Shown in pieces: positions 36,283 through 44,489 of a stretch of 64,000 nt of DNA. This DNA comes from AC-32 sp963719275 (GTDB lineage Bacteria > Actinomycetota > Thermoleophilia > Gaiellales > Gaiellaceae): positions 62,001 through 126,000 of the forward strand of contig CAVRBT010000007.1 of NCBI GenBank assembly GCA_963719275.1, read 5' to 3'. The position numbers were made by a program, and so were the translations under genes. Within the stretch, counting starts at the first letter, position 1; every line of letters starts with the position of its first letter. The notes below the pieces were generated by a model. The model did no database searches. It saw nothing but the letters and a program-made list of their open reading frames with translations, and was not told where the DNA came from.

Positions 36283-36840
36283 TCAACGCGAGTTGCCGTA
36301 GCGAAGGTAGACGGTGCCGTTGCCGAAGCGGCGTTCGTCCAGCAGTTCGAGGTTCAGGCGCACGTTCGGGAGGGCGCGCTTTCCGGCTCCCACCACGACC
36401 GGCACCAGGAACAGGTGGTACTCGTCCACCAGCCCGCCGTCGATTGCGTGCGCCGCCAGCTCGGGGCCGCCGATGCTGAGATCGCCGGACCCGGTTTCCT
36501 TCAGTCGCCTGACCGCTGCAGGATCGAACTCCGGCTCGATGCGGGTCGCAGCGCTGGACACCGTCTCCAGCGTCCTGGAGTAGACGACCTTGTCGGCGGC
36601 TCGCCAAATCTTCCCGTACTCCTGGACGACCGCCGACTGATCAGCGGTGTTGGCCGGGCTCTCCCAGTAGGCCATCGTCTCGTACATCCGGCGTCCGTAG
36701 AGGTAGGCCGCGATCGGCCGTTCGAGGTCGTTCACGAACGCGTGCACCTCGTCATCCGGTGCCGCCCAGTCGAACCTGCCTTCCGCATCTTCGATGTAGC
36801 CGTCCAACGACGAGATCGCCGAGTAGACCAGCTTGCTCAC
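36283..36840 (-). CDS. RibD C-terminal (DHFR-like) domain protein 4
   Basis: 185 residues from GTG 36840, which overlaps the stop of the upstream relative (GTGA). The family blocks are intact: KLVYSAISSLDGYIEDAEG, YLYGRRMYETMAYWESP, GDLSIGGPELAAHAIDGGLV and FLVPVVVGAGKRALP. It has the usual length and no cysteine-rich or membrane part. It is probably an NADPH-binding reductase of unknown substrate, translated together with protein 5. Confidence 0.85.
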   Translation of the reverse strand: MSKLVYSAISSLDGYIEDAEGRFDWAAPDDEVHAFVNDLERPIAAYLYGRRMYETMAYWESPANTADQSAVVQEYGKIWRAADKVVYSRTLETVSSAATRIEPEFDPAAVRRLKETGSGDLSIGGPELAAHAIDGGLVDEYHLFLVPVVVGAGKRALPNVRLNLELLDERRFGNGTVYLRYGNSR

Positions 36841-37430
36841 TCGGCCGGAGCGTACGTCGCCAGGATCGCGCCCTTGCTCGTAACCTTGCCGTCGACGAGC
36901 CGAAACGGCCTGAGCTCGCCGTCGTCGGAGAAGATGCGCTTGCCTCCGCCGACGGCAACGGGGTCGATCATCAGCCGGAGCTCGTCGACCAGGCCGTGTT
37001 CGATCAGCGTCCTCACGAGCTCGGTGCTGCCGATCACGTGCAAGTCGCCGCCGTCCTCCTGCTTCAGAGCGGCCACAGCGTCGGCGACCTCGCCCTCGAC
37101 CAGCGTCGAGTTCTCCCACTCGAGCGGCTCGGCCAACGTCGTCGAGACGACGTACTTGGGCTTGCTGTTCAGCGGTTCCGCTACCACCTGCTCCTCCTCG
37201 GGCGCGTTCGGCCAGAAGGCGGCGAAGATCTCGTAGGTCCGCCGCCCGAGCAGGAAGCCGCCCGCCTCCACGATGCTCCGGAGCACCCACTCCTGCGTGG
37301 GCTCGTCCTCCATGTACTGCATGTGCCAGCCTCCGTGGGCGAAGCCGCCGTCGGTGTCCTCGTCGGCTCCCCCGGGCGCCTGCGCGACGCCGTCGAGGCT
37401 CAGGAACTCGTTCACGATCACCTTGCGCAT
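36837..37430 (-). CDS. RibD C-terminal (DHFR-like) domain protein 5
   Basis: 197 residues from ATG 37430, behind GAAAGAAGGG. It reads MRKVIVNEFLSLDGVAQAPG, GGFLLGRRTYEIFAAFWPNA, GDLHVIGSTELVRTLIEHGL and IDPVAVGGGKRIFSDDG, the complete fold. The opening and the GGWHMQYMED segment are close to those of protein 1 at 15380, so these two are the same subtype. It heads a two-gene unit with protein 4. Confidence 0.87.
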   Translation of the reverse strand: MRKVIVNEFLSLDGVAQAPGGADEDTDGGFAHGGWHMQYMEDEPTQEWVLRSIVEAGGFLLGRRTYEIFAAFWPNAPEEEQVVAEPLNSKPKYVVSTTLAEPLEWENSTLVEGEVADAVAALKQEDGGDLHVIGSTELVRTLIEHGLVDELRLMIDPVAVGGGKRIFSDDGELRPFRLVDGKVTSKGAILATYAPAE

Positions 37431-37493
37431 CTCGGTCCCTTCTTTCGCTTTCCGTGGTTCAGACGAGACCGCACGGCGGATGTCATCGGTCGC

Positions 37494-38261
37494 TCAGCAC
37501 GGCCGGTGCGGCCGCCAGTCGACCCGATCGCCGCTCAGCTCGATGCGCGTGGTGCGGACGTTGTTCCGCTCGTTCGACTCCTTCAGCCGGTTCTCGGGAT
37601 CGGCGCGTGAGACGAGGCAGTACGCGCCGTCTGCGAGCGAGGTGACGTCGAGCTCCTGACCGCTGACCCGCGCGCCGTAGAGGTCACCCCACCCGATCGA
37701 GATGCCGCCGACGGACTCACGCCGGCAACCGCCGTAGTACTTCCGGCTCGGCGAGCCGGGCGCCTTCGGCAGCCGGCGGCGCGTGTCGAGCACGCACGAG
37801 CTCGTTTTCTTGCCCCCGGCGAGGAGCGGGCCCGCAGAGAAGACCGGGCGAACGGCGTACTCGGCCAGGGCGTCGAAGTGCCAGTGCTGGTGGGCCGGGT
37901 GGTAGCGCGTGCAGCCCGCGCTCCTGGTGCGGAAGCGAGCGTCGACGCCTCGGGTGAACCGACCGTCCTCGTTCGCGTCTCGGTAGATCCGCTGCCACGA
38001 CGCGCGGTCGTCGGCGGGGTCGCCGTTGCGGTTGCAGTCGCCCACGCGCGGCCGGAGCTCCAGCGGGCCTACTCCGACGTTGACGACCTCGTTCGAGAGG
38101 CGAACCAGGTGCTTCCCGCGCGGCGTGATCTGGAGGTAGACCTTCCCGGGCGTCCGAGTGACGAGGTCGGGCAGGAGCTCACGCGCCGTGCCAGGACTCG
38201 CGGCCGCGCTCGGAAGCTGAAGGGCGAGCGCGAGCACCAGCACGGCGAGCCTCGGAAGCAC
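37494..38261 (-). CDS. Secreted lysyl-oxidase-like protein
   Basis: 255 residues with a signal peptide (RLAVLVLALALQLPSAAASP). The copper-binding cluster of lysyl oxidases appears as YHPAHQHWHFDALAEYAV, with three histidines. The flanking blocks ELLPDLVTRTP at the start, WGDLYGARVSGQELDVTS and DGAYCLVSRADPENRLKESN at the end match the bacterial LOX family (PF01186). Bacterial members have no settled substrate; oxidation of lysine in surface proteins or cell-wall peptides is possible. It ends 22 bases before the next secreted gene's stop, suggesting one cell-surface unit. Confidence 0.82.
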   Translation of the reverse strand: MLPRLAVLVLALALQLPSAAASPGTARELLPDLVTRTPGKVYLQITPRGKHLVRLSNEVVNVGVGPLELRPRVGDCNRNGDPADDRASWQRIYRDANEDGRFTRGVDARFRTRSAGCTRYHPAHQHWHFDALAEYAVRPVFSAGPLLAGGKKTSSCVLDTRRRLPKAPGSPSRKYYGGCRRESVGGISIGWGDLYGARVSGQELDVTSLADGAYCLVSRADPENRLKESNERNNVRTTRIELSGDRVDWRPHRPC

Positions 38262-38282
38262 CAGCCCGAGGGTAGCGGTGAC

Positions 38283-39467
38283 TCAGCCGCCGAGCTTCTT
38301 GATCCGCGTCTTCAGCTTCGCGCAGTTGACGCGGCGGGAGTTGACCTCCGCGATCACGCGCTTGAACGCCTGGTACGACGGCTTCGGCGTCCAGTCGCTG
38401 AACAGCACCCCGGACTGCCAGCCGCGCAGGCTGGGCTCGTCGGCAAGCAGGAAGTTGAAGAACGCTCCGACGGCGGGCTGGCAGTAGGCGAGCCTGACCG
38501 CGTCGGTCAGCTGCGACGCCTGGTCGGGCTGCGAGGTCCTACCGAGAGGCGCCACGACGGAGCGGTCAGTCTCGCTGCTCCCGTAGAAGGAGCGCTTGGC
38601 GGCGACGCTCGTCTGGAAGCCGCCCTCGAGGTACCAGATGCGAACGTCCTTCTGGCCGGGAACCGGCTGACGCGTGCCTCCGAAGGCGCTCTTCAGATAG
38701 GAGAGCAGCCGCGGGTAGTCGCCCTGGCCGATGTCGACGCGGTGCCGCGCCCACGGGCGTTCCTTCGAGCTCGCGCCGTAGACGTTCTGCCCCCAGGCGT
38801 CGAAGATCCGCGCCCGGCGATGGGAGCGTCGATAGGCCTGCCCCATCTTCCTGATGAAGTTCCCGGGCGAGTGGGAGACGTTCGAGCGGGCGCGCGGGTT
38901 GTCGTTTCCGCGCGGCGAGATCGAGGTGAGCACCCGCACGGACGGATGCCGGCTCTTGATCGCGTCGTAGCAGCGCGCCAGCAACGCCGCGTAGGCGCCA
39001 GGGGCGGCGCTCGAGCCCTTGCGGCCGAACTGCGGTTTCCAGAAGTAGCTGAGGTTGGCCTCGTTCCAGATGTTGACGGCCGCGACCTGCGGGTAGCGGT
39101 CGAGCAGCGAGGACACGAAGCTGCAGTACGCGGTGCGCGACGACAGGCTGACGGGTGCCGCGTTCGCGGAGCCGAAGACGCTCAGGAGGACCTTCTGCGA
39201 ACCGGCATTCCGGAGCGCGGCGGCGATCGAGGCGGCGTCGGCGGCGCTGGGCTGCGAGCGTCCGGCCTCCCACCGCTGGGTCACGCGGTAGTAGCCGAGC
39301 CCGAGGTCGTTCGCGGTCGAGGAGATCCCCGGCTGCCACTTGACCGCGTCCTCGTTGACGCCGACGACGAGGCCGCGCCCGGCGAGCGCCGCCGCGGGCG
39401 TCGCTGCCACCGCGACGAGCGCGAGCCCGAGAACGCACAACCACCGTCGCCCCACTCTGAGATGCAC
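38283..39467 (-). CDS. Secreted glycoside hydrolase-like protein (clan GH-A fold)
   Basis: 394 residues with a signal peptide (residues 1-29). The fold reads as a TIM barrel with the acid/base Glu136 in VNIWNEANLSYFW and the likely nucleophile Glu281 in RIWYLEGGFQ, the spacing expected for clan GH-A enzymes such as GH5 or GH39. A third block, GQNVYGASSKERPW, lies between. The basic C-terminal tail (CAKLKTRIKKLGG) is short. The sugar substrate is unknown. It lies in line with the lysyl-oxidase-like gene. Confidence 0.7.
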   Translation of the reverse strand: MHLRVGRRWLCVLGLALVAVAATPAAALAGRGLVVGVNEDAVKWQPGISSTANDLGLGYYRVTQRWEAGRSQPSAADAASIAAALRNAGSQKVLLSVFGSANAAPVSLSSRTAYCSFVSSLLDRYPQVAAVNIWNEANLSYFWKPQFGRKGSSAAPGAYAALLARCYDAIKSRHPSVRVLTSISPRGNDNPRARSNVSHSPGNFIRKMGQAYRRSHRRARIFDAWGQNVYGASSKERPWARHRVDIGQGDYPRLLSYLKSAFGGTRQPVPGQKDVRIWYLEGGFQTSVAAKRSFYGSSETDRSVVAPLGRTSQPDQASQLTDAVRLAYCQPAVGAFFNFLLADEPSLRGWQSGVLFSDWTPKPSYQAFKRVIAEVNSRRVNCAKLKTRIKKLGG

Positions 39468-39577
39468 CTGTTCCCCCGACTGTCGCCGCGCGCTCCTACG
39501 ACGCGCGATTCGGATCCACCGTAACCGCGGGCGGGCTCCGGCGGCCTAACCCAGATGGGCCGTTCGTCGAGTCGTGC

Positions 39578-39643
39578 TCAGGCGATCCCGAGCGTCACCA
39601 ACAGCGTCACGTACAGGATCGCGCCGAATCCGATGCCCACCAC
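39578..39643 (-). CDS. 21-residue membrane microprotein
   Basis: GGGAGG is seven bases before a GTG at 39643. The frame reads VGIGFGAILYVTLLVTLGIA and ends TGA at 39578, one transmembrane helix with no tail. Longer two-helix proteins with a similar first helix exist, so this may be a truncated copy. The coding claim rests on the ribosome site and hydrophobicity only. Confidence 0.3.
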   Translation of the reverse strand: MVGIGFGAILYVTLLVTLGIA

Positions 39644-39727
39644 ACGCTTGCCTCCCGGTCGCGCAGTCGTCGAGGATCGAGGAGCATATGCCGACCCCTC
39701 GCGAACCGACAACGGAGGAAGCGCCCA

Positions 39728-40123
39728 ATGGAGTACAGCCACGTCAACCTGACCGAAGTCGAGGACCAGGCGGCGAACCTCGGGCTCGACCCGTCGCAGT
39801 TCAACCTCCGCTTTGGTCGCGTCCCGCTCGAGTGCGAGCACTGCGGCGTCAGCTACCTGCGCTTCGCCCCCGGCGCCAAGAGCCACGGGCACCGGCACAA
39901 GCGGCAGGAGGAGATCTATGTGCTCGTCAGCGGCTCGGCGGAGATGAAGGTCGGCGACGACGTGCTCGAGCTGCGGCCCTTCAGCGCCGTCCGTGTGCCG
40001 CCGCACGTGATGCGCGGGCTCAAGGGCGGCCCCGAAGGCGCGGAGGTGATCGCCGTCGGCGCCCCGAACACCGGGCCCGGCGACGGCGACACGCCCGATC
40101 CGGAGTGGACGTGGGGGGACTGA
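39728..40123 (+). CDS. Cupin-fold protein
   Basis: 131 residues from ATG 39728 behind GGAGG. A single cupin barrel is seen, with metal-ligand candidates in GAKSHGHRHKRQEEIYVLV (motif 1) and PFSAVRVPPHVMRGL (motif 2). A Cys pair (LECEHCGVSY) lies just before motif 1. Cupins of this size may be small dioxygenases, isomerases or binding proteins. It ends seven bases before the large cyclase gene, so the two probably share a transcript. Confidence 0.82.
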   Translation: MEYSHVNLTEVEDQAANLGLDPSQFNLRFGRVPLECEHCGVSYLRFAPGAKSHGHRHKRQEEIYVLVSGSAEMKVGDDVLELRPFSAVRVPPHVMRGLKGGPEGAEVIAVGAPNTGPGDGDTPDPEWTWGD

Positions 40124-40130
40124 GCCGGTC

Positions 40131-43100
40131 GTGACCTGCCCAGCCTGCGGAGCGGAGAACCGGGCGGGGCGGAAGTTCTGCTCGAGCTGCGGCGCTCCGA
40201 TGGCGCGAGCGTGCCCGGCGTGCGGTGCGGCGAACGAGCCGGACGACCGCTTCTGCGGCGAGTGCGGCGCGCCGCTCGGCGCCGAGGCGGTCGCGCCCGC
40301 GGCGCAGGCGGAGCGGCGGCTCGTCTCGGTGCTCTTCGGCGACCTCGTCGGCTTCACGACGCTTTCCGAGGACCGGGACCCCGAGGAGGTGCGCGAGCTG
40401 CTCTCCAGCTACTTCGAGACCGCTCGACGCGTGGTCGACCGCTACGGCGGCACGATCGAGAAGTTCATCGGGGATGCCGTGATGGCCGTCTGGGGTACGC
40501 CGGTCGCGCGAGAGGACGATCCCGAGCGGGCGGTGCGCGCCGGGCTCGAGCTGGTCGAGGTGGTCGCGGCGCTGGGCGACGAGGTCGGCGTGCCGGCGCT
40601 CGCGATGCGGGTCGGCGTCGTCACGGGCGAGGCCGCGGTCACGGTCGGGGCCGAGGGACAGGGCATGGTCGCGGGCGACCTCGTCAACACCGCCTCACGC
40701 GTCCAGTCGGTGGCGGAGCCGGGCACGGTGCTCGTCGGCGAGCGCGCGCGGCGGGCCAGCGAGGCCGCCATCGCCTACGACGAGGCCGGTGAGCACGCGC
40801 TCAAGGGCAAGGCGGAGCCGGTGCCGCTCTGGCGCGCCGAGCGCGTGATCGCCTCGCGCCGGGGAGAGGGCCGCGCGACGAGCCTCGAGTCGCCGTTCGT
40901 CGGCCGGGAGGGCGAGCTGCGCCTCGTGAAGGACCTCTTCCACGCGACGAGCGACGAGCGGCGCACGCGGCTCGTCTCCATCGTCGGCATCGCGGGGATC
41001 GGCAAGACGCGCCTCTCGTCGGAGTTCGAGCGCTACGTCGACGGCCTTGTCGACGACGTGTACTGGCACCGCGGCCGCTGCCTCGCCTACGGCGACGGCG
41101 TCGCCTACTGGGCGCTCGCGGAGATGGTGCGGATGCGGGCGCGCATCACCGAGCAGGAGAGCGCCGACGAGACGGCCGCCAAGCTCCGCTCGACACTCGA
41201 GGAGTACGTCCCGGACGAGGAGGAGCGCGCGTGGGTCGAGCCGCGCCTGGCGCAGCTGCTGGGCGCCGCGGAGCAGGAGTCGTTCACGCGCGACGACCTC
41301 TTCGCCGCCTGGCGCCTGTTCTTCGAGCGGCTTGCGGCGCACGGCCCGGCCGTCCTCGTCTTCGAGGACCTGCAATGGGCCGACGCGGCGCTGCTCGAGT
41401 TCGTCGACTACCTGCTCGACTGGTCGCGCGCGCACCCGCTCTTCGTGTTGACCCTGGCGCGGCCGGAGCTGGCCGAGAAGCATCCGCGCTGGAGCGCGTC
41501 CAAGCGGGACTTCACGTCACTCGCGCTGGAGCCGCTGAGCGCCGAGGCGATGGAGGCGCTCTTGGCCGGCCTCGTACCGGGGCTGCCGGAGGAGCTGCGC
41601 ACCCGCATCCGCGACCGCGCGGAGGGCGTGCCGCTCTACGCCGTCGAGACCGTGCGGATGCTGCTCGATCGCGGGCTCGTCCGTCGCGAGGGCGACCGCT
41701 ATGTCGCGGCCGAGGACGTCGGCTCGCTCGAAGTACCCGAGACGCTGCACGCGTTGATCGCGGCGCGCCTCGACGACCTCGAGCCGAACGAGCGGCGCGT
41801 CCTCGACGACGCCGCGGTGCTCGGCAAGACGTTCACGCGGCCGGGGCTGGCGGCGCTGACAGGTCTCTCGGAGCAGGAGCTCGACCCGCTCCTGGTCTCG
41901 CTCGTGCGGAAGGACCTGCTCACGGTCCAATCCGATCCGCGGTCGCCCGAGCGCGGCAACTACGGCTTCCTGCAGGCGCTCGTCCAGCGGATCGCCCACG
42001 ACACGCTCTCGCGCCGGGAGCGGAAGGCCCGCCACCTCGCGGCGGCGCGGCACCTGGAGCAGAGCTGGGGCGCCGAGGAGACGGAGATCGTCGAGGTGAT
42101 CGCCTCGCACTACTTCGACGCCTACCGCGCGGACCCGGCCGCGACGGATGCGGACGAGATCCGCACCGCCGCGCGTGAGGCCCTCGCACGAGCGGGCCGC
42201 CGCGCCGCCTCGCTTGCTGCGAACGAGCAAGCGCAGCGGTACTTCGAGGAGGCCGCAGAGCTGGCGGAGGAGCCCGCGCAGCAGGCGGAGCTCCTCGAGC
42301 GGGCCGGCATCTGTGCTGACGACGACCGCCGCGGCGACGAGGCGATCGAGCTGCTCGAACGCGCAATCGAGCTCTGGCGTGGCGAGGGCCTGGCGCATCC
42401 TGCCGCCCGCGGGGAGGCGAGGCTCGCGATGGCGTGCTTCAACCACGGTCAGGTGGACGTCGCGACGGAGCGCATGGGGCGGTCGTTCGAGATCCTCGCG
42501 CACGACGAGCCCGACGCCGACGTGGCGATGCTCGCGGGCCAGCTCGCGCGCTTCCGCTACCTGCTCGACGACCTCGAGGGGGCACTGGAGCCGCTCGAGT
42601 TCGCGCTCGAGACCGCCGAGGCGCTGATGCTCCCGGACGTGGTCTCGGACGGCCTCAACACGAAGGGGCTGATCGTCAGCCAACGAGGCCGCAGGGAGGA
42701 AGGCCTCGCGCTCGTTCGTCATGCGCTCGACCTCGCCCGAGAGCACGACCTCGGCGAGACGACCCTCCGCGCCCACTTCAACCTCGCGTACCTCATGGCG
42801 TGCCGGGACCGGATCGAGGAGGCCGAACGCGTCGACGAGGAAGGGCTCGCGCTCGCACGGCGGCGCGGGAACCGGCAGTGGGAGGAGTCGTTCACCGGAC
42901 ACCTCCGCACGAACCGGTACTTCCTCGGTGACTGGGACGACGTTCGGCCGTCGCTCGACGAGCTGCGGGAGACCGGCTGGGACGCCCTCCTCTGGTCGCT
43001 GCGGCTGGACTTCGCAGGCCTCGTCGTCCCGATCGACGTCGCGCGGGGGCAGCTGGACGAGGCTCGAGAGATCCTCGGCTACGTGCCCGCCGAGCCGCGC

Positions 43101-43637
43101 GCCGAGGCCCAGGAGCGGGCAGGGATCGCCGTGGGGCGAGCAGCCCTCGCACGCGCCGAAGGCCGCCATTCGGATGCCCTCGCCCTGCTCGAGGACACCT
43201 GCCGCATGCGCGGCACCGTCGGCGCCGACCATCCGTACTTCAAACAGTCGATTGCCGCGGTGATCGAGTCGGCAGTCGCGCTCGGCGAGCTCGCGGCCGT
43301 GAAGGAGATCTTCGACCAGGTGCGGTCGTTCGGCCCGGGGCAGCGCTCACCGTTCGTCGAAGCACAGCTCGCCCGCTACGACGCCCACGTGGCGGCGCGC
43401 GACGATGACACCGCCGCGGCGAAGCAGCGGTTCCGCTCCTCCGCGGCGCGGCTGCGCGAGATCGGCGTCCGTTTCTGGCTCGCAGTGGTCCTCCTCGAGC
43501 ACGGGGAGTGGCTGGCCCGGCGCAGGAACCGGGACGACTCGGGGCCGCTGCTGGCCGAAGCACGTGAGATCTTCGAAGGCCTCGAAGCGGCAGCGTGGCT
43601 CGAGCGCCTCGAGGCGCCGGCGGCCGCGGCGGTCTAA
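40131..43637 (+). CDS. Zinc-ribbon, class III cyclase, AAA ATPase and TPR regulator (1168 residues)
   Basis: It starts at GTG 40131. Two zinc ribbons open the protein (CPACGAENRAGRKFCSSCGA and CPACGAANEPDDRFCGECGA). The cyclase domain follows at ~65-230 (VSVLFGDLVGFTTLSE, KFIGDAVMAVWGTP); here the first metal-site Asp is kept as GDLVGF. The ATPase is at ~255-560 (FVGREGELRLVKDL, VGIAGIGKTRLSSE, AVLVFEDLQWADAAL), and TPR-like repeats fill the rest. It is intact. It is the largest of the five signalling ATPases in the window, and its output is unknown. Confidence 0.88.
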   Translation: MTCPACGAENRAGRKFCSSCGAPMARACPACGAANEPDDRFCGECGAPLGAEAVAPAAQAERRLVSVLFGDLVGFTTLSEDRDPEEVRELLSSYFETARRVVDRYGGTIEKFIGDAVMAVWGTPVAREDDPERAVRAGLELVEVVAALGDEVGVPALAMRVGVVTGEAAVTVGAEGQGMVAGDLVNTASRVQSVAEPGTVLVGERARRASEAAIAYDEAGEHALKGKAEPVPLWRAERVIASRRGEGRATSLESPFVGREGELRLVKDLFHATSDERRTRLVSIVGIAGIGKTRLSSEFERYVDGLVDDVYWHRGRCLAYGDGVAYWALAEMVRMRARITEQESADETAAKLRSTLEEYVPDEEERAWVEPRLAQLLGAAEQESFTRDDLFAAWRLFFERLAAHGPAVLVFEDLQWADAALLEFVDYLLDWSRAHPLFVLTLARPELAEKHPRWSASKRDFTSLALEPLSAEAMEALLAGLVPGLPEELRTRIRDRAEGVPLYAVETVRMLLDRGLVRREGDRYVAAEDVGSLEVPETLHALIAARLDDLEPNERRVLDDAAVLGKTFTRPGLAALTGLSEQELDPLLVSLVRKDLLTVQSDPRSPERGNYGFLQALVQRIAHDTLSRRERKARHLAAARHLEQSWGAEETEIVEVIASHYFDAYRADPAATDADEIRTAAREALARAGRRAASLAANEQAQRYFEEAAELAEEPAQQAELLERAGICADDDRRGDEAIELLERAIELWRGEGLAHPAARGEARLAMACFNHGQVDVATERMGRSFEILAHDEPDADVAMLAGQLARFRYLLDDLEGALEPLEFALETAEALMLPDVVSDGLNTKGLIVSQRGRREEGLALVRHALDLAREHDLGETTLRAHFNLAYLMACRDRIEEAERVDEEGLALARRRGNRQWEESFTGHLRTNRYFLGDWDDVRPSLDELRETGWDALLWSLRLDFAGLVVPIDVARGQLDEAREILGYVPAEPRAEAQERAGIAVGRAALARAEGRHSDALALLEDTCRMRGTVGADHPYFKQSIAAVIESAVALGELAAVKEIFDQVRSFGPGQRSPFVEAQLARYDAHVAARDDDTAAAKQRFRSSAARLREIGVRFWLAVVLLEHGEWLARRRNRDDSGPLLAEAREIFEGLEAAAWLERLEAPAAAAV

Positions 43638-44100
43638 GCCTCGCGGAGGAGCCGCGGGTCGATCGCGGCCAGTGCGATGTCGGAGAGCAGGCTCACGACC
43701 ACCACAGCGGTCGTGAGCACGACGGTCAGCCCCAGCGTGAGCGGGTAGTCGCGTGCCTGCGCGGCGGCGATGAAGTACCGCCCGATCCCCGGGATCGCGA
43801 AGATCCATTCGACGAGGAACAGGCCGAGCACGAGTTGGCCGACGAGCGGCCCCGCCATCGAGAGCACCGGGACAGACGCCGGCCGCAGCACGTGCGTGCG
43901 CCAGACGCGCGGCCGGCGCAGGCCCTTCGCGCGAGCCGCGGTGACGAACTCCCGCTCGCCGACCTCGACCATCTCGAAGCGCAACACCCGCGCGACCCGT
44001 GAAAGCGACGCCCCAGACCGGCGCGAGCGCGACGAGCTCCAGCGTGACCGGCCCCTGCTCCTTCAGGATCGAGTTCACCGAGCGGTTGGGGAACGACGTC
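43634..44100 (-). pseudogene. 3' part of an oligopeptide ABC permease (DppB/OppB-like)
   Basis: The last 117 codons (43634-43987) are intact: EFVTAARAKGLRRPRVWRTH is the cytoplasmic EAA loop, followed by three helices (VPVLSMAGPLVGQLVLGLFL, LTLGLTVVLTTAVVVVSLLS) and the family end DIALAAIDPRLL. Upstream the frame changes near 44000 (VTLELVALAPVWGVAF) and similarity fades; the first half of the permease is missing. The stop overlaps that of the convergent cyclase gene. It is a relic of a peptide or nickel importer operon. Confidence 0.6.
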
Positions 44101-44155
44101 GTCGGGCCGGAAGTCCAGCCGCGCCACCTTGCATCGGACCAGGTTGTAGCGAGAG

Positions 44156-44323
44156 CTAGCCGCGCTGGGGCGCATGCTGCCGGGCGAGGTCGAGTGCGAT
44201 CGCCAGCAGCAGGGTTCCCGCCCACCAGTTGACAGGGTCGAACTGGAGCGACTCCCGGTCGCCGATCAGGTCGCAGATCAGCCACACGCCGAACCAGAGC
44301 AACGTCATGGCGTGATCCTGCAC
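44156..44323 (-). CDS. Small two-helix membrane protein
   Basis: The frame is open from above 44390 to TAG 44156-44158. A GTG at 44323 gives 55 residues: AMTLLWFGVWLICDLIGDRE, then VNWWAGTLLLAIALDLARQH. Codon bias is good and the two helices are clear. The upstream part (LGRLLGLERLVDRAFVQD) may also be coding, with a start further upstream. The family is unknown. Confidence 0.4.
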   Translation of the reverse strand: MQDHAMTLLWFGVWLICDLIGDRESLQFDPVNWWAGTLLLAIALDLARQHAPQRG

Positions 44324-44489
44324 GAAGGCCCGGTCGACGAGCCGCTCGAGGCCGAGCAGGCGGCCTAGACGCTGAAGCGCGGCCGCGCCGGGACCGGGCG
44401 GCGGTACTCGAAGACACGCCAGATCCGACGTGCGACGGCCGGCTGAGCGGGCCGCTCCCGGCGCACGGGCGAGACTGCCTGCTGCCCCT

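Noticed and set aside
39546..39728. 60-codon reverse frame upstream of the cupin gene
   Set aside because: It has no codon bias, is rich in Cys/Arg/Ser and overlaps the cupin's upstream region; the 21-residue hydrophobic frame there has a better ribosome site.
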